Assembly: GCA_022577435.1 (NCBI GenBank) | Contig: JAKOON010000005.1 | Coordinates: 11,869,224-11,933,223 of the forward strand | DNA: 64,000 nt | Reading direction: 5' to 3' | From: Embiotoca jacksoni | Lineage: Eukaryota; Chordata; Actinopteri; Embiotocidae | In this document: piece after piece, positions 46,801-59,740 of the stretch | Layout of the letters: the number at the start of each line of letters is the position of its first letter | Position numbering within the stretch: the stretch's first letter is position 1 | Position numbers and translations under genes: made by a program | Notes under the pieces: model-generated | The model's input: the letters and a program-made list of their open reading frames with translations, nothing else | What the model was told of the DNA's origin: nothing | Database searches by the model: none

Positions 46801-49197
46801 CCCTGAGTGCTGTATCAACAATACAGATGTGTTTTGGAGCAACATTAAAAGACCACACTGGTGTTTTTGCATGTTTTGTCTGATGCATGTTTGATGCAAG
46901 AATCGCTTCTGTGGTGTTTGATGCAGCAAAAACCTACTAACACCTGTGCACATGCCAGTCTTGACAGTTTTTTTGTTTTGTTTTTAATGACAAAAGATAC
47001 CAAATTCACATGACGGAAAATCTTTTGTGGAAATATATTTTATTCTGAAGCTACATCCTGCACAAGTAAGAAATGTTTTGCTTTTGTAATTGTCATAACA
47101 GTTTATTTTATATTTCATAATTTACTGACCATGAAAATACGCAAAAATAAAAGTGGATCTTGTATCCAGTAATCTAAAATATTTATTATCGTCATCTGAT
47201 CACGGGATCTATAATGATGCATCCTCCGTTTTGTGATTATCAAGGTCATGAATGGCAAGCAAACATGAATATGCATATTCATGCGTGTATATTAAACTGA
47301 AAAAGTACTTGAAACAGTAAACTTGAAGGCTTCTGTTGAGGATGATGTTTGCCTCATGATGCGAGTTACATTTTCCAGATCATGTAAAATGAAGAGAAAA
47401 GTAGCTTCCTTGCTGTGAGCACATTGCTGGTATCAGCTTGCTTTTACTAACGGCTTATCTCGTATTTGTTCAATTTGCTTTGTGTATCCCTGTGGCACCA
47501 CTCCTCCCTCTATCCATCTGCTACCAAACATCTCCTCTTGTCTTCTGCAGTGTGCTTTAACTGTGTGATCATATTGCTCAGTAGCATGTGTCTGAGATCC
47601 TACTGTGCACAGCAACAGTCCCTGGACACCACGGCAGCTGCTGTTGTTTAGCTTCATGCCTCAGTGTGCTTTCAGGTATGAAGAACTCCGCACTAAGCTT
47701 AACTGCTTCTTTCGTTTGTCCTTTGAAACACAAACGAACTCCTGCAGTTAAAACTAGCTGTGCGACTGCGTGACACCACTGTAACCTGTAACTGTTGTCT
47801 TCACATGTTCAGATTGCCCGTGAAGCCGAGGCAGCCATGTTCCACAGGCAGATGTTTGAGGAGCTCCGTCGCACCTCTCATCTGACCCGTGACCCCACAG
47901 AGTCCATCGCCATTGGTGCCGTCGAGGCTTCCTTCAAGTGCTGCGCCAGCGCCATCATTGTGCTCACCAAGACTGGCAGGTGAGACTCCGAGAACCTGCC
48001 CACTGTGTAAATCTCCTCTGCAACACTCTTCTAATCCTCCAGGACGCCCACTGCGAGCAAAGAAACTGGTGCATTATAACATCTCTCCCTCCGGCCGCCC
48101 CCAGCTCGAATGAAGTGTGCCAACTTTCACTGCACTAACAATCTGTGCTCCACTTGTGACCTTTTGAGTTATGAACCCTGACATTTTACAAGTTAATTTT
48201 AACTTCCAGTACATTACCGTCCATTTGAAGTTCAACCTCACATCACATGATACAGAACACATGCCACTGTCAGCTGATAATGACAATTGTTTCAGTAAAG
48301 TGGATACAGTTAATATCTCCTTGTTAACAATGGATCACATGAATACTTGAGAAAATGGGCCTTTGTGGTAAATTATCAGTCCACTCTGCAGTTCACCTCA
48401 GATCTGCGGAGGTTTGTGACCTCTTTCAGCTCATTGTTTTGGTTTACTTAGCGCTTTTATCGATGCTGTTATTGCCCACAGCAGAGAGCTATGCTCACAG
48501 TACGCTACCTACTTAGCACCAGACGGACACAGTTAGTAACAAGCAAGTGAACATAGTGGAGCAGCTAAAGAACCAAATGTTTTAATCAGAAATTGAGGAA
48601 TCTAAAAGAGTTAAAAGGAGACTGAATATTGAACTTGCATTCCTCACACTCACACAGCTCCAAATGAATGACAATGTTGTTCTGTAACTGCCAATAATTA
48701 TTGGATTACGCTGTTCCCAGTTTGTGATCATTTTTGCTTGTTACCTGCAGGTCTGCTCACATGCTGTCGAGGTACAGGCCCCGTGCCCCCATCATTGCCG
48801 TAACCCGCTGTGGCCAGACTGCTCGCCAGGCTCACCTGTACCGTGGTATCTACCCTGTGCTCTACACTAAGCCTGCCAACGACGTCTGGGCTGAGGACGT
48901 TGACCTGCGCGTGAACTTTGCCATTGAAGTCGGTGAGTGGCAATGCTTTAATGATTTTTGACAGTTCAATCAAGTGGCTCAAGGAGAAAGAGATTTTTTT
49001 TTTTGTGCCAGGAGTTAAAAGACTTCATCTTCAATCAATTTGATCCTTTTATTTATTTTTTGATAACGCCTCTCTTTTCACTATTCATAGGCAAGCACCG
49101 CAAATTTTTCAAGTCTGGAGATGTGGCCCTTGTTGTAACCGGCTGGCGTCCAGGCTCCGGTTACACCAACACCATGAGGGTTGTGCTGGTGCCTTGA
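43837..49197 (+). CDS. pkm: Pyruvate kinase M (PKM)
   Basis: Ten coding exons: 43837-43987, 44123-44214, 45513-45644, 45754-45940, 46040-46310, 46394-46544, 46631-46783, 47813-47979, 48751-48932 and 49091-49197. The sum is 1593 bases (530 residues; mammalian PKM 531), with all junctions in phase. It catalyses the last step of glycolysis, phosphoenolpyruvate plus ADP to pyruvate plus ATP, in the cytosol as a tetramer. Seen: substrate and metal site motifs (NFSHGTHE, the catalytic lysine in IISKLENHEG, MVARGDLGIEIP with the metal-binding Asp), the B domain at about 116-218, and the C-terminal allosteric domain with TKTGRSAHMLSRYRP, VTRCGQTARQAHLYRGIYPV and GWRPGSGYTNTMRVVLVP. Lysine in TKTGRS marks the fructose-bisphosphate-responsive M2 type; M1 has Glu. 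Only one copy of the normally alternative exon (47813-47979) was found. The symbol could be pkma or pkmb. Confidence 0.97.
46784..47812 (+). other. pkm: pkm intron where an alternative exon would be expected
   Basis: In mammals two mutually exclusive exons follow the exon ending here. I read this 1.03 kb intron for a second attgcccgtgaagc-like exon and found none. A pyrimidine tract with AG (ends 47550) and an AG|GTATGA site (47675/47676) flank 125 bases with stops in the frame continuing from the upstream exon. Confidence 0.5.
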
Positions 49198-49566
49198 ACT
49201 TCACTGAAGGACGTCGGTAACGATTCTCCCTCCCCTCCTCTGTAACCACCTTCCCTCCGTAATGGACTTGCTGACGGTTTTCATAACAAAGTTTCAACCA
49301 GCCCACAATTTTAAAAGACTTTTGATGATCTCATCCACAGACAGTCACTCCATGATTCCCGTCACCATTATGTCCAGTTTATTGTCTAAATCCAACTGCC
49401 GGAGACTAAGCTTGATTAAAAACATTTCAGTGGCCTCTCCTCTGTCCTGTGCCTGCCTGACTCTACATGGTCAACAAAGTGGAGATCTGTGTTCCTCTAC
49501 ACACACTGTAGACTAAATTTAAGGTACGTGTTTTGTCATTTCTTTGGGTTTTAGTAATTTTCCAGG

Positions 49567-49572
49567 AATAAA
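49567..49572 (+). terminator. pkm: Polyadenylation signal of pkm
   Basis: AATAAA lies 370 bases after the stop codon, followed within 15-40 bases by a GT-rich stretch (ctgttgttgtcctctcctgt). This gives a 3' UTR of about 400 bases. Confidence 0.65.
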
Positions 49573-49599
49573 CATAAATATATACTGTTGTTGTCCTCT

Positions 49600-52500
49600 C
49601 CTGTGTTTTATGTTGAGCTGACAGCTGGTACAGTGTGTCAGTGGGAAGTGAGATGGCATGACAGGTTTTCCATCCATTAAAAGAAGCTATTAAATCAACT
49701 GTGTTTGTCTCATTATAACTGTCACTGAGTTTTTCATGAATATAATGAAAATAAAATGGACCATGAAAACATAAACTGAATTTACTGATAAAACTAAACT
49801 AAGTAAAATGACCAAAAAAGTTGGTGAGGCTGCCTGTCTTAACCAAGACATTAACACAGCAAGTTTATGGAGCAGGACAGGTCTGCTCAGATCCAGGGAC
49901 AATCAGCGCAAGACAAAAGTACGCATAAGAAGTAAAAAGGCCCAACCTATAGTATTAAATAAGATGTTATTAAAGAACAATGCGGTGACATACAGAGAAA
50001 ATAGAGTCATTGTAGTGTGAAACAAAATTCACAATTAAAAACTCTTCTTGCCATTTTACACAATAACAACAGAGTTTACTGCAGGTACATTTCATTTCAA
50101 TACAGCAGTTTTTATTTCAAGTGTTTGCTGTCTTCACAAAAAATTTCTATTGACTGTTTTATTTCAGAGAATTTTTGACACTTTCTTTTCTCTGTCAAGA
50201 GAAAAATGGCAGAGCATTTATGTGATTGGCTGTTTCATTGGTGTGAATGGACGGACATCCAAATCCATAACTGTTTTTTCATAAAAAGGACATTTTGAGA
50301 TGAAAAGTTCTGGAAGTTAAAATTATATAAAGGCAAGAAAAATGTAAGTTTCTGCACACCAACATGTGCTACTTTACATTTTCCTGGTCATTACAAGTTT
50401 TGTCTGTATTTAGTTAGATAATCATTTCTTTCATAATTCCTTATTAAATAAATTAATACAAATCATTATCAGACATCCAGAAAATAATTATTTCATCATT
50501 TTTAATCCCTGAACATTGCAAATTGCTGATATGCAGAGAAATGTTTTTTTTTTTTAAATTTAGACTTAGGCAAAAGCTGCAAAAACTTCAATGGACTATT
50601 ATATAATCTTCCAAAAACTAGCTCATCAAATTATTGTAGGGCATGCAAAAATCAGGTCTGTCCACTCTTGGTCCTTGACAACATGTGAGTTTTGCTTCGG
50701 ATGGACCTGTCAGCTTCATCTCAAAGAAAAAAAGCATTTTATGTAAATTAAACTTTGCAGTGGCACTGAATTAGATATCTATGTTTACATACTAATCCAG
50801 TAGTTATCAGTCTTTGAACACACCAGATAATTTGCTTTAAATCAAATATCTGGCAGATTATAATCCTGGCTATTTTGAACATTGGCACCAAACACCACCA
50901 TGCAGTTGTCGATTTATAATCCGGTTTACTATGCAAAACTTCCGTTTTTCTTCTCCTTCATGCCCCATTCTGCTCTCGGAAAGAAATCAACACCTTGGAC
51001 GAGCATCTCTGACCATATGATATTTTATTGCATTGAATTCAGTAGCTAAAATAAAATGTGCCTAACATACAGGTGATGAAATCATCAGATTTGGTGGTTA
51101 AAAGGCAGCAAAATGAGAAATAAATATATAAATAGATGAATGACTGACACCTTGTCTCCTACACACACCTTTAAGTTGAATGCACTCAAAATAACCTCAA
51201 ACTCAGTCTGAGCAGATGCCCCTGGCAGGTGGGAGGAGGAGGAGGAGGAGGGTAGTAATGAAGGATTGATCGAGGCCATTGGCAGTGACTGGCTAGTGAC
51301 TGATAGTATTTCTCTTCCCTGGGGGGGGTTCAGAGTCACAGCAAACCTCAGGTTCAGTAAACAGGCAGCTAAAGCCACTGAACAGGATCCTCTGGTGGTC
51401 TGACCTGCCGGCCGGCCGGCTGCTCACAGTTTGTCATCAGCCGCAGGTCCAGAAAGGGAGAGACGTATCATCTAAACACATGAACTTATTAACAAGTAGA
51501 AGGACTTTAGAGTCTGTTTTTTTAAAAGCTGTCAGTGATACACGTCTTATTGATTGAGCATAGCATCACAAAGCAGCAATTATTCAACAACAGAAGTCAA
51601 ATTTTACAATCAAATATTGTACAATGAAAGAGGTAAATATGCAGCAATATGACCCATCAGGGTTTCTTGATAATCATGTGTCCCAGTAACTGCTTTTAGC
51701 CCTTTGACTGGTTCAAGAAACATTCACATCAATCTTAGTGCATCGCTAGTTTCAGGATGTTTGATTATCCACGATTGCTTTTTCTTAAAATTCCGCTCCC
51801 TTGTTTTAATGAGTTCCAATTAAATTAGAATCTCACTAATTGACACAAGCATTTTGATTCACAGTTCCTTTTGTATACCCATAAAAAAAAAACATAGATT
51901 ATTGCATACTATGCTAATGGCACACCAACCTCGCCTCATATGGATGTTCTGTACCAAAGTTATTGCCAGACTGAAATGAGTTGGCATCCGTTGTGTGGCT
52001 CGCCTGGTTATTCCACAGAAAACCGTCATTACCTTCATGTTCAACACAATCAAAATGAATCCCATTCAGACAGACAAACATTACATTACATTCATTACAT
52101 AGTTTTTAATGTGATCTGATCTGTGTGACCCATTTGGGTGTGCAATATTGCTGAAAAGCTATCTTGGAAGACATGCCATCATCAAATCTCTACGTTAGGT
52201 GATCTCTGAAACGAGCAAAGTGCACAGTCTGTCTCTCCTCACATCTCTTTAGGGGTAAATCCTGCATTCACACGACACTCTCAGCAATGCGAAAGGATAT
52301 TAAACAGAGGACTGCAATTTTTGGTTTCAATCATAACTCAATACTGTTGTGGACGATTTTAAAAACTCAACAGGTGTAGCTAAAAGGTAACACAAAAATG
52401 CAGGTGTCAAACAAATACTTCGAACAAATCACAGACGGTGGTTAGAATATAATACATAGAACAATTTATATTTTCATGAGGTGTTATATATATACCCATC

Positions 52501-52743
52501 AATACATTTGGGATTTTATTACCATATTCAAAGATGCAATATCCTGTAGAAAAAAATATCTGTCATTGTCCATTATCATCCATTTTCCATTCACTCTGAT
52601 TAAAAATTAAACCACTGATCTCCAGTTTGATTTGAATAACACACCCTCCTATTTTATAATTTGACAAAGTAGTGGTTAAAACAATGCCAAGACGGAGCAG
52701 ACCTTCCTTTTATTCAGGCATTACAGGAGGGTGTGTTTGAACC
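49600..52743. other. Intergenic between the convergent pkm and hcn4 genes
   Basis: pkm (+) and hcn4 (-) end toward each other here. The right part is presumably hcn4 3' UTR. A (GAG)n-like run at about 51234-51252 and a 14-bp palindrome gccggccggccggc at 51407-51420 are the only notable features. No coding exon was recognised. Confidence 0.45.
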
Positions 52744-55700
52744 TCACAAGTTGGAGGGAAGTTTGGACTGTTTGTGTTCGTTCTCTAACATTTTAGCAGA
52801 GGATCTAGCGTGAGGAGAGTGAACACCGACGGACTGGTTCTGACGTTCAGGCCCTGAATGCGTCCGAATGTCAGGAGTGGCTTGACCCGGGATGGGGGTG
52901 TAGGGTTTACTGACAGCCATGGGAGAGGAGAAGGGTCTTCGTGCCCCTGCCACCACCTCAGAGGAGCTGCTCATGGCCAAAGGCCTTTCCTGGTATATAG
53001 AGCTGTGAGAGCCTGAGATAGTCTTTATTTCCTGGGTAAAGAGATCCACCGACTCGGCCCTCTCTTTGAGGGTACAGGCCACCCTGGCAGGGCATGAGGT
53101 CTGAAGGGTAAGAGGGCTGTGAAAGCCCAGGGTGCTGGGGAGCTCACTGTGGTAAACTGTTCTTCCCCTCACAGGGCTCTGTATGCTAGGACTATGGACT
53201 GGAGTTGTGTAACAAGGCGAGGCCTCGCCGGAGCCATACTGGGCCAGAGCGGCGAGGGCCGAGTGCTCCGGGAGAACCTGGGGGAGGAAAGCCGACTGGA
53301 GTCCTGCCAGGCTGTGCTGGGCCAGAGAGGATGCAGCCCCGGCTCCAACTGCAGACACTGGCTGAATAAATCCAGTGGAGGTGTGGGTGTTGGTGATGAA
53401 GGGAAAATGGGGGAGGTTCAGACCGCTGGATGTCCTATCTGCTCTGTCATGACTGGACCCTATCTGTTGTGTGGTGGCGTAAGAGGTTTGCTGCAAATGG
53501 CTTAGTATGGGGCTGACTGAGCTCGAGATCAGAGGGCTTATGATGGAGGTCAAGGGGGCTGGGAATCTCCCGGTGAGCCTCCCTGGCGCCCCCTGTTGGA
53601 GTAAACCCATTGGGTATGGCGGCGTTGTCATGGCACCATGGAAGGGCTGGGAGTGCAGCTGAGCGGAGCAGGTGTAGGAGACGGTGGCCGGGCTGATGGG
53701 GAACACAGAGGCGATGCCAGAGTGGGGCGGATGGGGCAGAGGCAGGTGTGTGGGCAGAGGGGTCAGGGGCTGCAGGCTGCTGGTGAAGATGGGCTGGGAT
53801 GTCTGTGTGGGGGACAAAGGCCCAGCGGCAAGATGCAGTGTCCTCGGCAACGGCAGTGTGGGACTCTCGACCCCAAATCGGAAATTGGCAAAGTTGGCCG
53901 GAGACCCAGGCCCTGAACCACAGCTACTGGAGGTGTTCGCTCCAACATGTACTCTCTTTGGATAGCTGGTGGGGTCCTTCACGGAGCCAGCGCCTGATGC
54001 CAGAGGATGGTGGAAGAGGATGGGAGGCAGCTGGGAGTGGTGAGCCAAGGCCAGAGCCAGCGGGGTGGTGGCGGCAGCAGCCTGGAGCGGGGCTTGAACC
54101 AGCGGGGCCCAGATGACTGGGGTGGGTGATGAAGGAGGAGGGTTTAAAGTCGGTGCAGTGCTGGTTTGGATCAGCTGTGTGCACTGGGCCATGTCACGGT
54201 CATGCTGCACTATTCTTTGGATGATCTCGCTCTCTTGAAGGTTCAGTGTGCCAGAGCTTTGGTGATGCTGGACTTTATGCTGAAGAACAGAGCTCCTCTT
54301 CCCTGTTAAGAAAAGAGAAATAGGACCGTGCTTTTTTCAACAAACTGCCCTTTTTTCACAAATAGGTGCCGACTACATTTTATCAGAGCAATTTAGCAGC
54401 ACCACAGCCTTAATTAGAAGGTTCAAATACCAAAAACCTATTAATTTGCAACCACAGTGCAATGCAAACACAGTGGTATCAAAATCCTTAAAACGATATG
54501 TCTAATTCTGCACACTGCTCCCACAACTCCTCTTGAACATTAAAGCAAAAAAGGGTTAACAAACCACTGCCCACTGTGAAGACTGTGTTTAACAAAAAAG
54601 ACAAAGACCAAATTCTTAAAGTCCCCAACACATTTCATAAGATTGAATTCAAATATATTTTAATAGCTAATACTATTTTGTGGTACTCTGTAAAGCACTT
54701 TGTAACTGTATTTTGAAGTGCTACACAAATAAAGATTATATTATAACATCATGGATGCATTGATGTTGTGAAAATAACGATGATCTACTTTACATTTATT
54801 TGTAATAATCCCTTTGTAATATTTATTTTTAATGTACTGGAAAAAAATGCCATTGAAAACGGCATTGAATATAATATGTAAAGAATAGAACTGAACATAA
54901 TTAATAAATAAAATATAAATAATAACTAAGTGTAAAATATGAAATGGGATCTTGTAAACTTGACAAACGACTCACCGATTCGGTCGAGGCGGTCGAGGGC
55001 CACGGTCTCAAATGCCCTCCTCATCATGGGATACTCCTCCAACACCTCGTTGAAGTTGTCCACTGACAGCGAGTACAGCCGGCAGTAGTTATCTGCTCGC
55101 ACGCTGGCTGTCCTTCTGCCTCGAGTCAGCAGACAGATCTCTGCAGGCAAGGAGGAAAAACAAAGCTCAGTTATTTCTTTAAACGACTTCCTGCAAAGTC
55201 CAAGACGGGTACAAACACCAAGGACATTTTTTTTTTATAAATATGAAGTTATTCCCCCCTTCTTAATACACAGCAAAATAATTCCTATCTTTTTAAATCC
55301 ATTCACAGAAGACAAGTAAAAAATGTTATTATTAGTGTGAGACGATAAAACATGAAAAGGCCGATGCCTCTGAACCCCACAGATGGAGCACTTAATGCAA
55401 TTTCTGCAGCTTACAGTGTGTCCTGACCTCAGTTGCCCTGCCAGATCAGAAAAATAAAATAATGCGCCATAAAAAATGAAAAAAATAAAAAAACAGAGAG
55501 AGACATATTTTTCAGAACAGACATATTGAGGCTATAGACACAAACACGCACGCTCTCTCTCTTCCCAGTACTTTTTAATCAATTTAATATATTTATTACA
55601 CATGACAACATGGGATTTCTGTCATATTTATCTTGTGGGTTGGTTTCCTGTCCTCACATCTGTGTGAGTGTTAAGCTGTGCCGAATAACTAACTGCAAGC

Positions 55701-58700
55701 CATGTTTTATGATCGACTTTCTATGTCCTGCAGGAATACGGCTAAACATAAAAATGTAGTTAGAAATTATTTCTATACTGGGATGTGAAAAGCTTTTTAG
55801 GTTGTCGATCACCCAACTGACACAAAATTATATATTCATGTTTCCAAGTTGACATTTGATGATGAAATTTCACAGCTGGATACAGGAGATACAATGAGGC
55901 GACCTAATTGACCTGAGGAAAGTTCTGTATTTCAGCTTTAAACATGGCGTTAAACAAAAGGGAAAACCCTGCAGATGGAATCAAAGATCACAGAGCTTTG
56001 TCCTCTTCGTGCCGAGCCCTTTTAAGGAGATGATGTGCACAATTTCTCTGAGCTGTAACAGTCATGGGAAGTTAATCTGCTGAGTGCCTAGGCAAAATAT
56101 ATCACAACAAATCACACATTCACCACTCTGTAATACACATTCAAACTAGCTCCACTGCTTGAATATATTAGCAGAAGGATGTGTGCGGACTCTACCTCCA
56201 AAATAAGAACCGTCAGACAGCTTGGTGTCATTGCTGTTCTTGGTCAGGACGCTGACGACACCATGCTGGATGAAGTACATCTTCTTGCCGATGGTTCCTT
56301 CTCTGATGATGTAGTCGCCAGGTTGGAAGACCTCGAAGCGCAGTTTAGTCAGCATGGAGGTGACAAAGTTGGGATCAGCGTTGGCGAACAGGGGCATGGA
56401 GGCCACCAGCTTGCGACAGTTAAAGTTGATGATCTCCTGCAGGAGACAGAAAAACGTGCTAAGGCAAGGCCTTCACAGCGCAAGCTCCTGGGCTGCCACA
56501 TGTGTACATTTCAATCATTATAAAAGCAGGGTGGTTAACAACTTAGTGGTCTGTTAATGACGCTCTCTGTCCTCAAACAGTCTCTGGTCATTATTAATCA
56601 GATTACACGGCTATTAACATTATCATGCAAAGTAGGACGGCTACATTAGATTAGATAAATAATTAACTGCACACCGTTTAGAACAGGGATGCTCACTTCA
56701 TTCTTTCACATATTTACCACAGATAACCTGACAACATAAAATATATATACAATAGTTTTGGCAACATTTTACCGCCATACTGCATTTGGCATTCATAAGC
56801 AGTATGTAAACATTTAACAAATGGATTATAACACTATAATGTAGCTGCAAGCCAATAAAATATCAGGATGTCCATACGTGTTTATCAGTGCACGGTATAT
56901 GTCAAAAATCTAAAATTCTCCTGTAAAAAGTAATATACAATATACAACTGTGACTTCCTTTATTGTCATTGCCTCCCGTTATGGGTACCCACTGGATTAT
57001 TTTACATGACAAACATATTAATAAGAACAGATATCTGCTTAAAACTGCCCTACAAAGTGTTTTAAACCATTTAAAAAAAATGTTTTGTGTACTTCTAAAT
57101 GCTAAACAGAAGTATTTAAAATTGTATTTTGTTTTTAACTGTGATAGTTGTGAAGCCCACATGATGATGATTCAGAAGCATTTTTAAGAGGATAACAACA
57201 TGAATGTGGATTATAGCTGACCTGTCGCAGCGGCTCATTCAGCTCCTCCAAAATGCTCTCCTCATCAAACATCTTGCCTTGATAACGGTGCTCGTAGTAG
57301 TCGTGGATCCTCTGCCGCATGTCGGCAGGGAGCTTGTGAAAGGACATGTACTGCTCCACTTGCTTATACTGCAACGACAACAAGAGTCCAATTATTACAA
57401 TATTCAAATTAATGATAGTATGTGCGTGAACAGCCTCCACAGAAATCCATGTAACTGTAATGTAACAGCATTTGTGTCTGAGACAAAATGCAAAGTCATG
57501 TCAAAATGAATATATTTAACTGATTGATGTGTTGGCTCATAGGTGGGCTATAATGTGTCTCATTATGTTAACAGTCAACTGTCAGGCCATCTGTGAAACC
57601 TGCCCACAGTGCAATGTTGTGACTCTGCCCCATCTGACAATTACAGTTGCGCTCTGCAGGCTACAGCTAACGACATTAACTACTGTGCCCTTCAGCAGTG
57701 TGCTCTACCAGCACAACACTGTAAATGGGCAGTGTACCCAACCTAGGTATGGCATTTCCTGCGCTACGTCTCTGCCACGTCTCTGTCTCCTTTAATGTGT
57801 TAGAAAGGAACTACAGAAGCTCTGACATCTGTCAGTGATTTTCTCTGTTCCTCTGTCCTTTCCGTCATTCCTTCATTTGTAGTCTCAAAGTCGGGTGCAG
57901 TTTTTCACCTCAATGCCCCGCAGACCACTTGATGTCCGCTTTAAACAGGTGTGTAAAATATGTTTGTACAATCAAAAAGGTGGATTTAGTCTTTGCAACG
58001 TTCCTGGATAAAATGCTTTGTCACGTATTAACATTTCAGCCAGTGGTGGAGGAAGTAGTCAGATCTCTTACCCAAGTTAAAATAGCTCAAAGGAAAACCC
58101 ACAATTACAAGAGCATTTCAAGTAAATGTACTATCAGCTAAATGGAAAAAGTACTCATGCAGATTTAGTTGCCCATGTGAGGGTTATTCTTATGGAATAT
58201 GATGTATTATATTATAGGATAATTAAAATATATGCTTTAATGTGCGAGTGGCATTTTGCCTGTGTAGTTTTTCAAAGTGGAGCTAATTTAACTCTTTTAT
58301 ATATTTGGTGGTTAAATTTCATGTCTTTTTGTGCATAATCATAATCTAGTTGAAGATGTTAAATAAAAGTAAATTGTTGTATAAAATCTTTATACTCAAG
58401 TAAAATACTAAACTGTACAACAGTACAGTACTTACGTGGATGTTTATTGCTTAGTTACATTTAACTCTACTGAGTTACGTTGCTTTTCTATGACACACAT
58501 TAACAAACACCCACCTTCTCTTGGTACTGCCTCCTCGAGGAGTCCAGAGACTGGATGAGCGCAGTCGCATGCCCCACAAACATGGCAAAGCAAGTAGCGC
58601 CCACAATCATGCTGAGGATAGTGAGCCACACGTCAGCCATGCCGATAGGGGGGTACAGGCCGTAGCCGATACACAGCATGTGACTCATGGCCTTGAACAG

Positions 58701-59006
58701 GGCATAGGAGTACTGCTGACCCCAGGTGTCATTCTGTGAGGGACGCGGAGGAGGAAAGAGAAGGTTTATCAGTATCCACAACATTATTGCTGCGTCACGT
58801 CTGAGGGAACGCGAACACAGACGATGAGGCCGTTCGTTCTCCAGGTTTGTCGGCATCCTGCTGAGGAGCTCCAACTGTCCTAAAGCATCACCTAATATGT
58901 TTACTTTTCGCTTTTATTCTTATGATATTTTTTGGGAGGTCGATTTCAATTTCTGATTTACCTATCAATAAAACTGACAGTGACAGTATATTTATCATAT
59001 GATAAC

Positions 59007-59074
<68 letters not shown>

Positions 59075-59686
59075 GTAGTTAGGAGCAAATATAAGGATAT
59101 TTTAGGTGTTTTTTTAAATGGGCAGTTTTTCCAACAATTATGTCTCCCAGGACACATTATATCATACAATATATCATATATTGTCATTCCTTATCTGTTT
59201 GTATACCAGGTTTTGTTATGGATTTCTCACAGAGTTAAAGTTGTTGACAACTGCATGTATGAAAACTTGTATCTGCTAAATGTTTATGAGCAAGGATGAG
59301 TGTGTGTCACTGCAAACTGCTCATACATGCTAAACAGGGGAGGTTACAGTGTTACCTGATAGCTCTGCTGGTATTTATACATCTGTTGTGAAGCTAAAAT
59401 ATCAATTCCTTTATGTGATCATGTTATGGTTTTGTGAGGAACACATTTGGATGCTCTGAAATAATCCACTTACCACCATCTTGTTCCGAGTGACCCAGCA
59501 GTCAGGAGGGAAGTCTTGCAGCATGGGAACCAGGAACTGCAGACAGCCATCCCAGTGACACAGCAGCAGCATCATACCAATCAGGTTCATGATCCGCACC
59601 ATCGCACTGGCCAGGTCATACGTCATGTGGAAAACCTATGACACAGATTTTTCAGAATTAAGGGAAAGGAACAATCATACACACGC

Positions 59687-59740
<54 letters not shown>

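Noticed and set aside
53119..53505. Open frame of 128 codons on the plus strand
   Set aside because: It lies antisense to the large last exon of hcn4. The Ser/Pro-rich coding strand lacks stops on its complement, and the frame shows no known domain.
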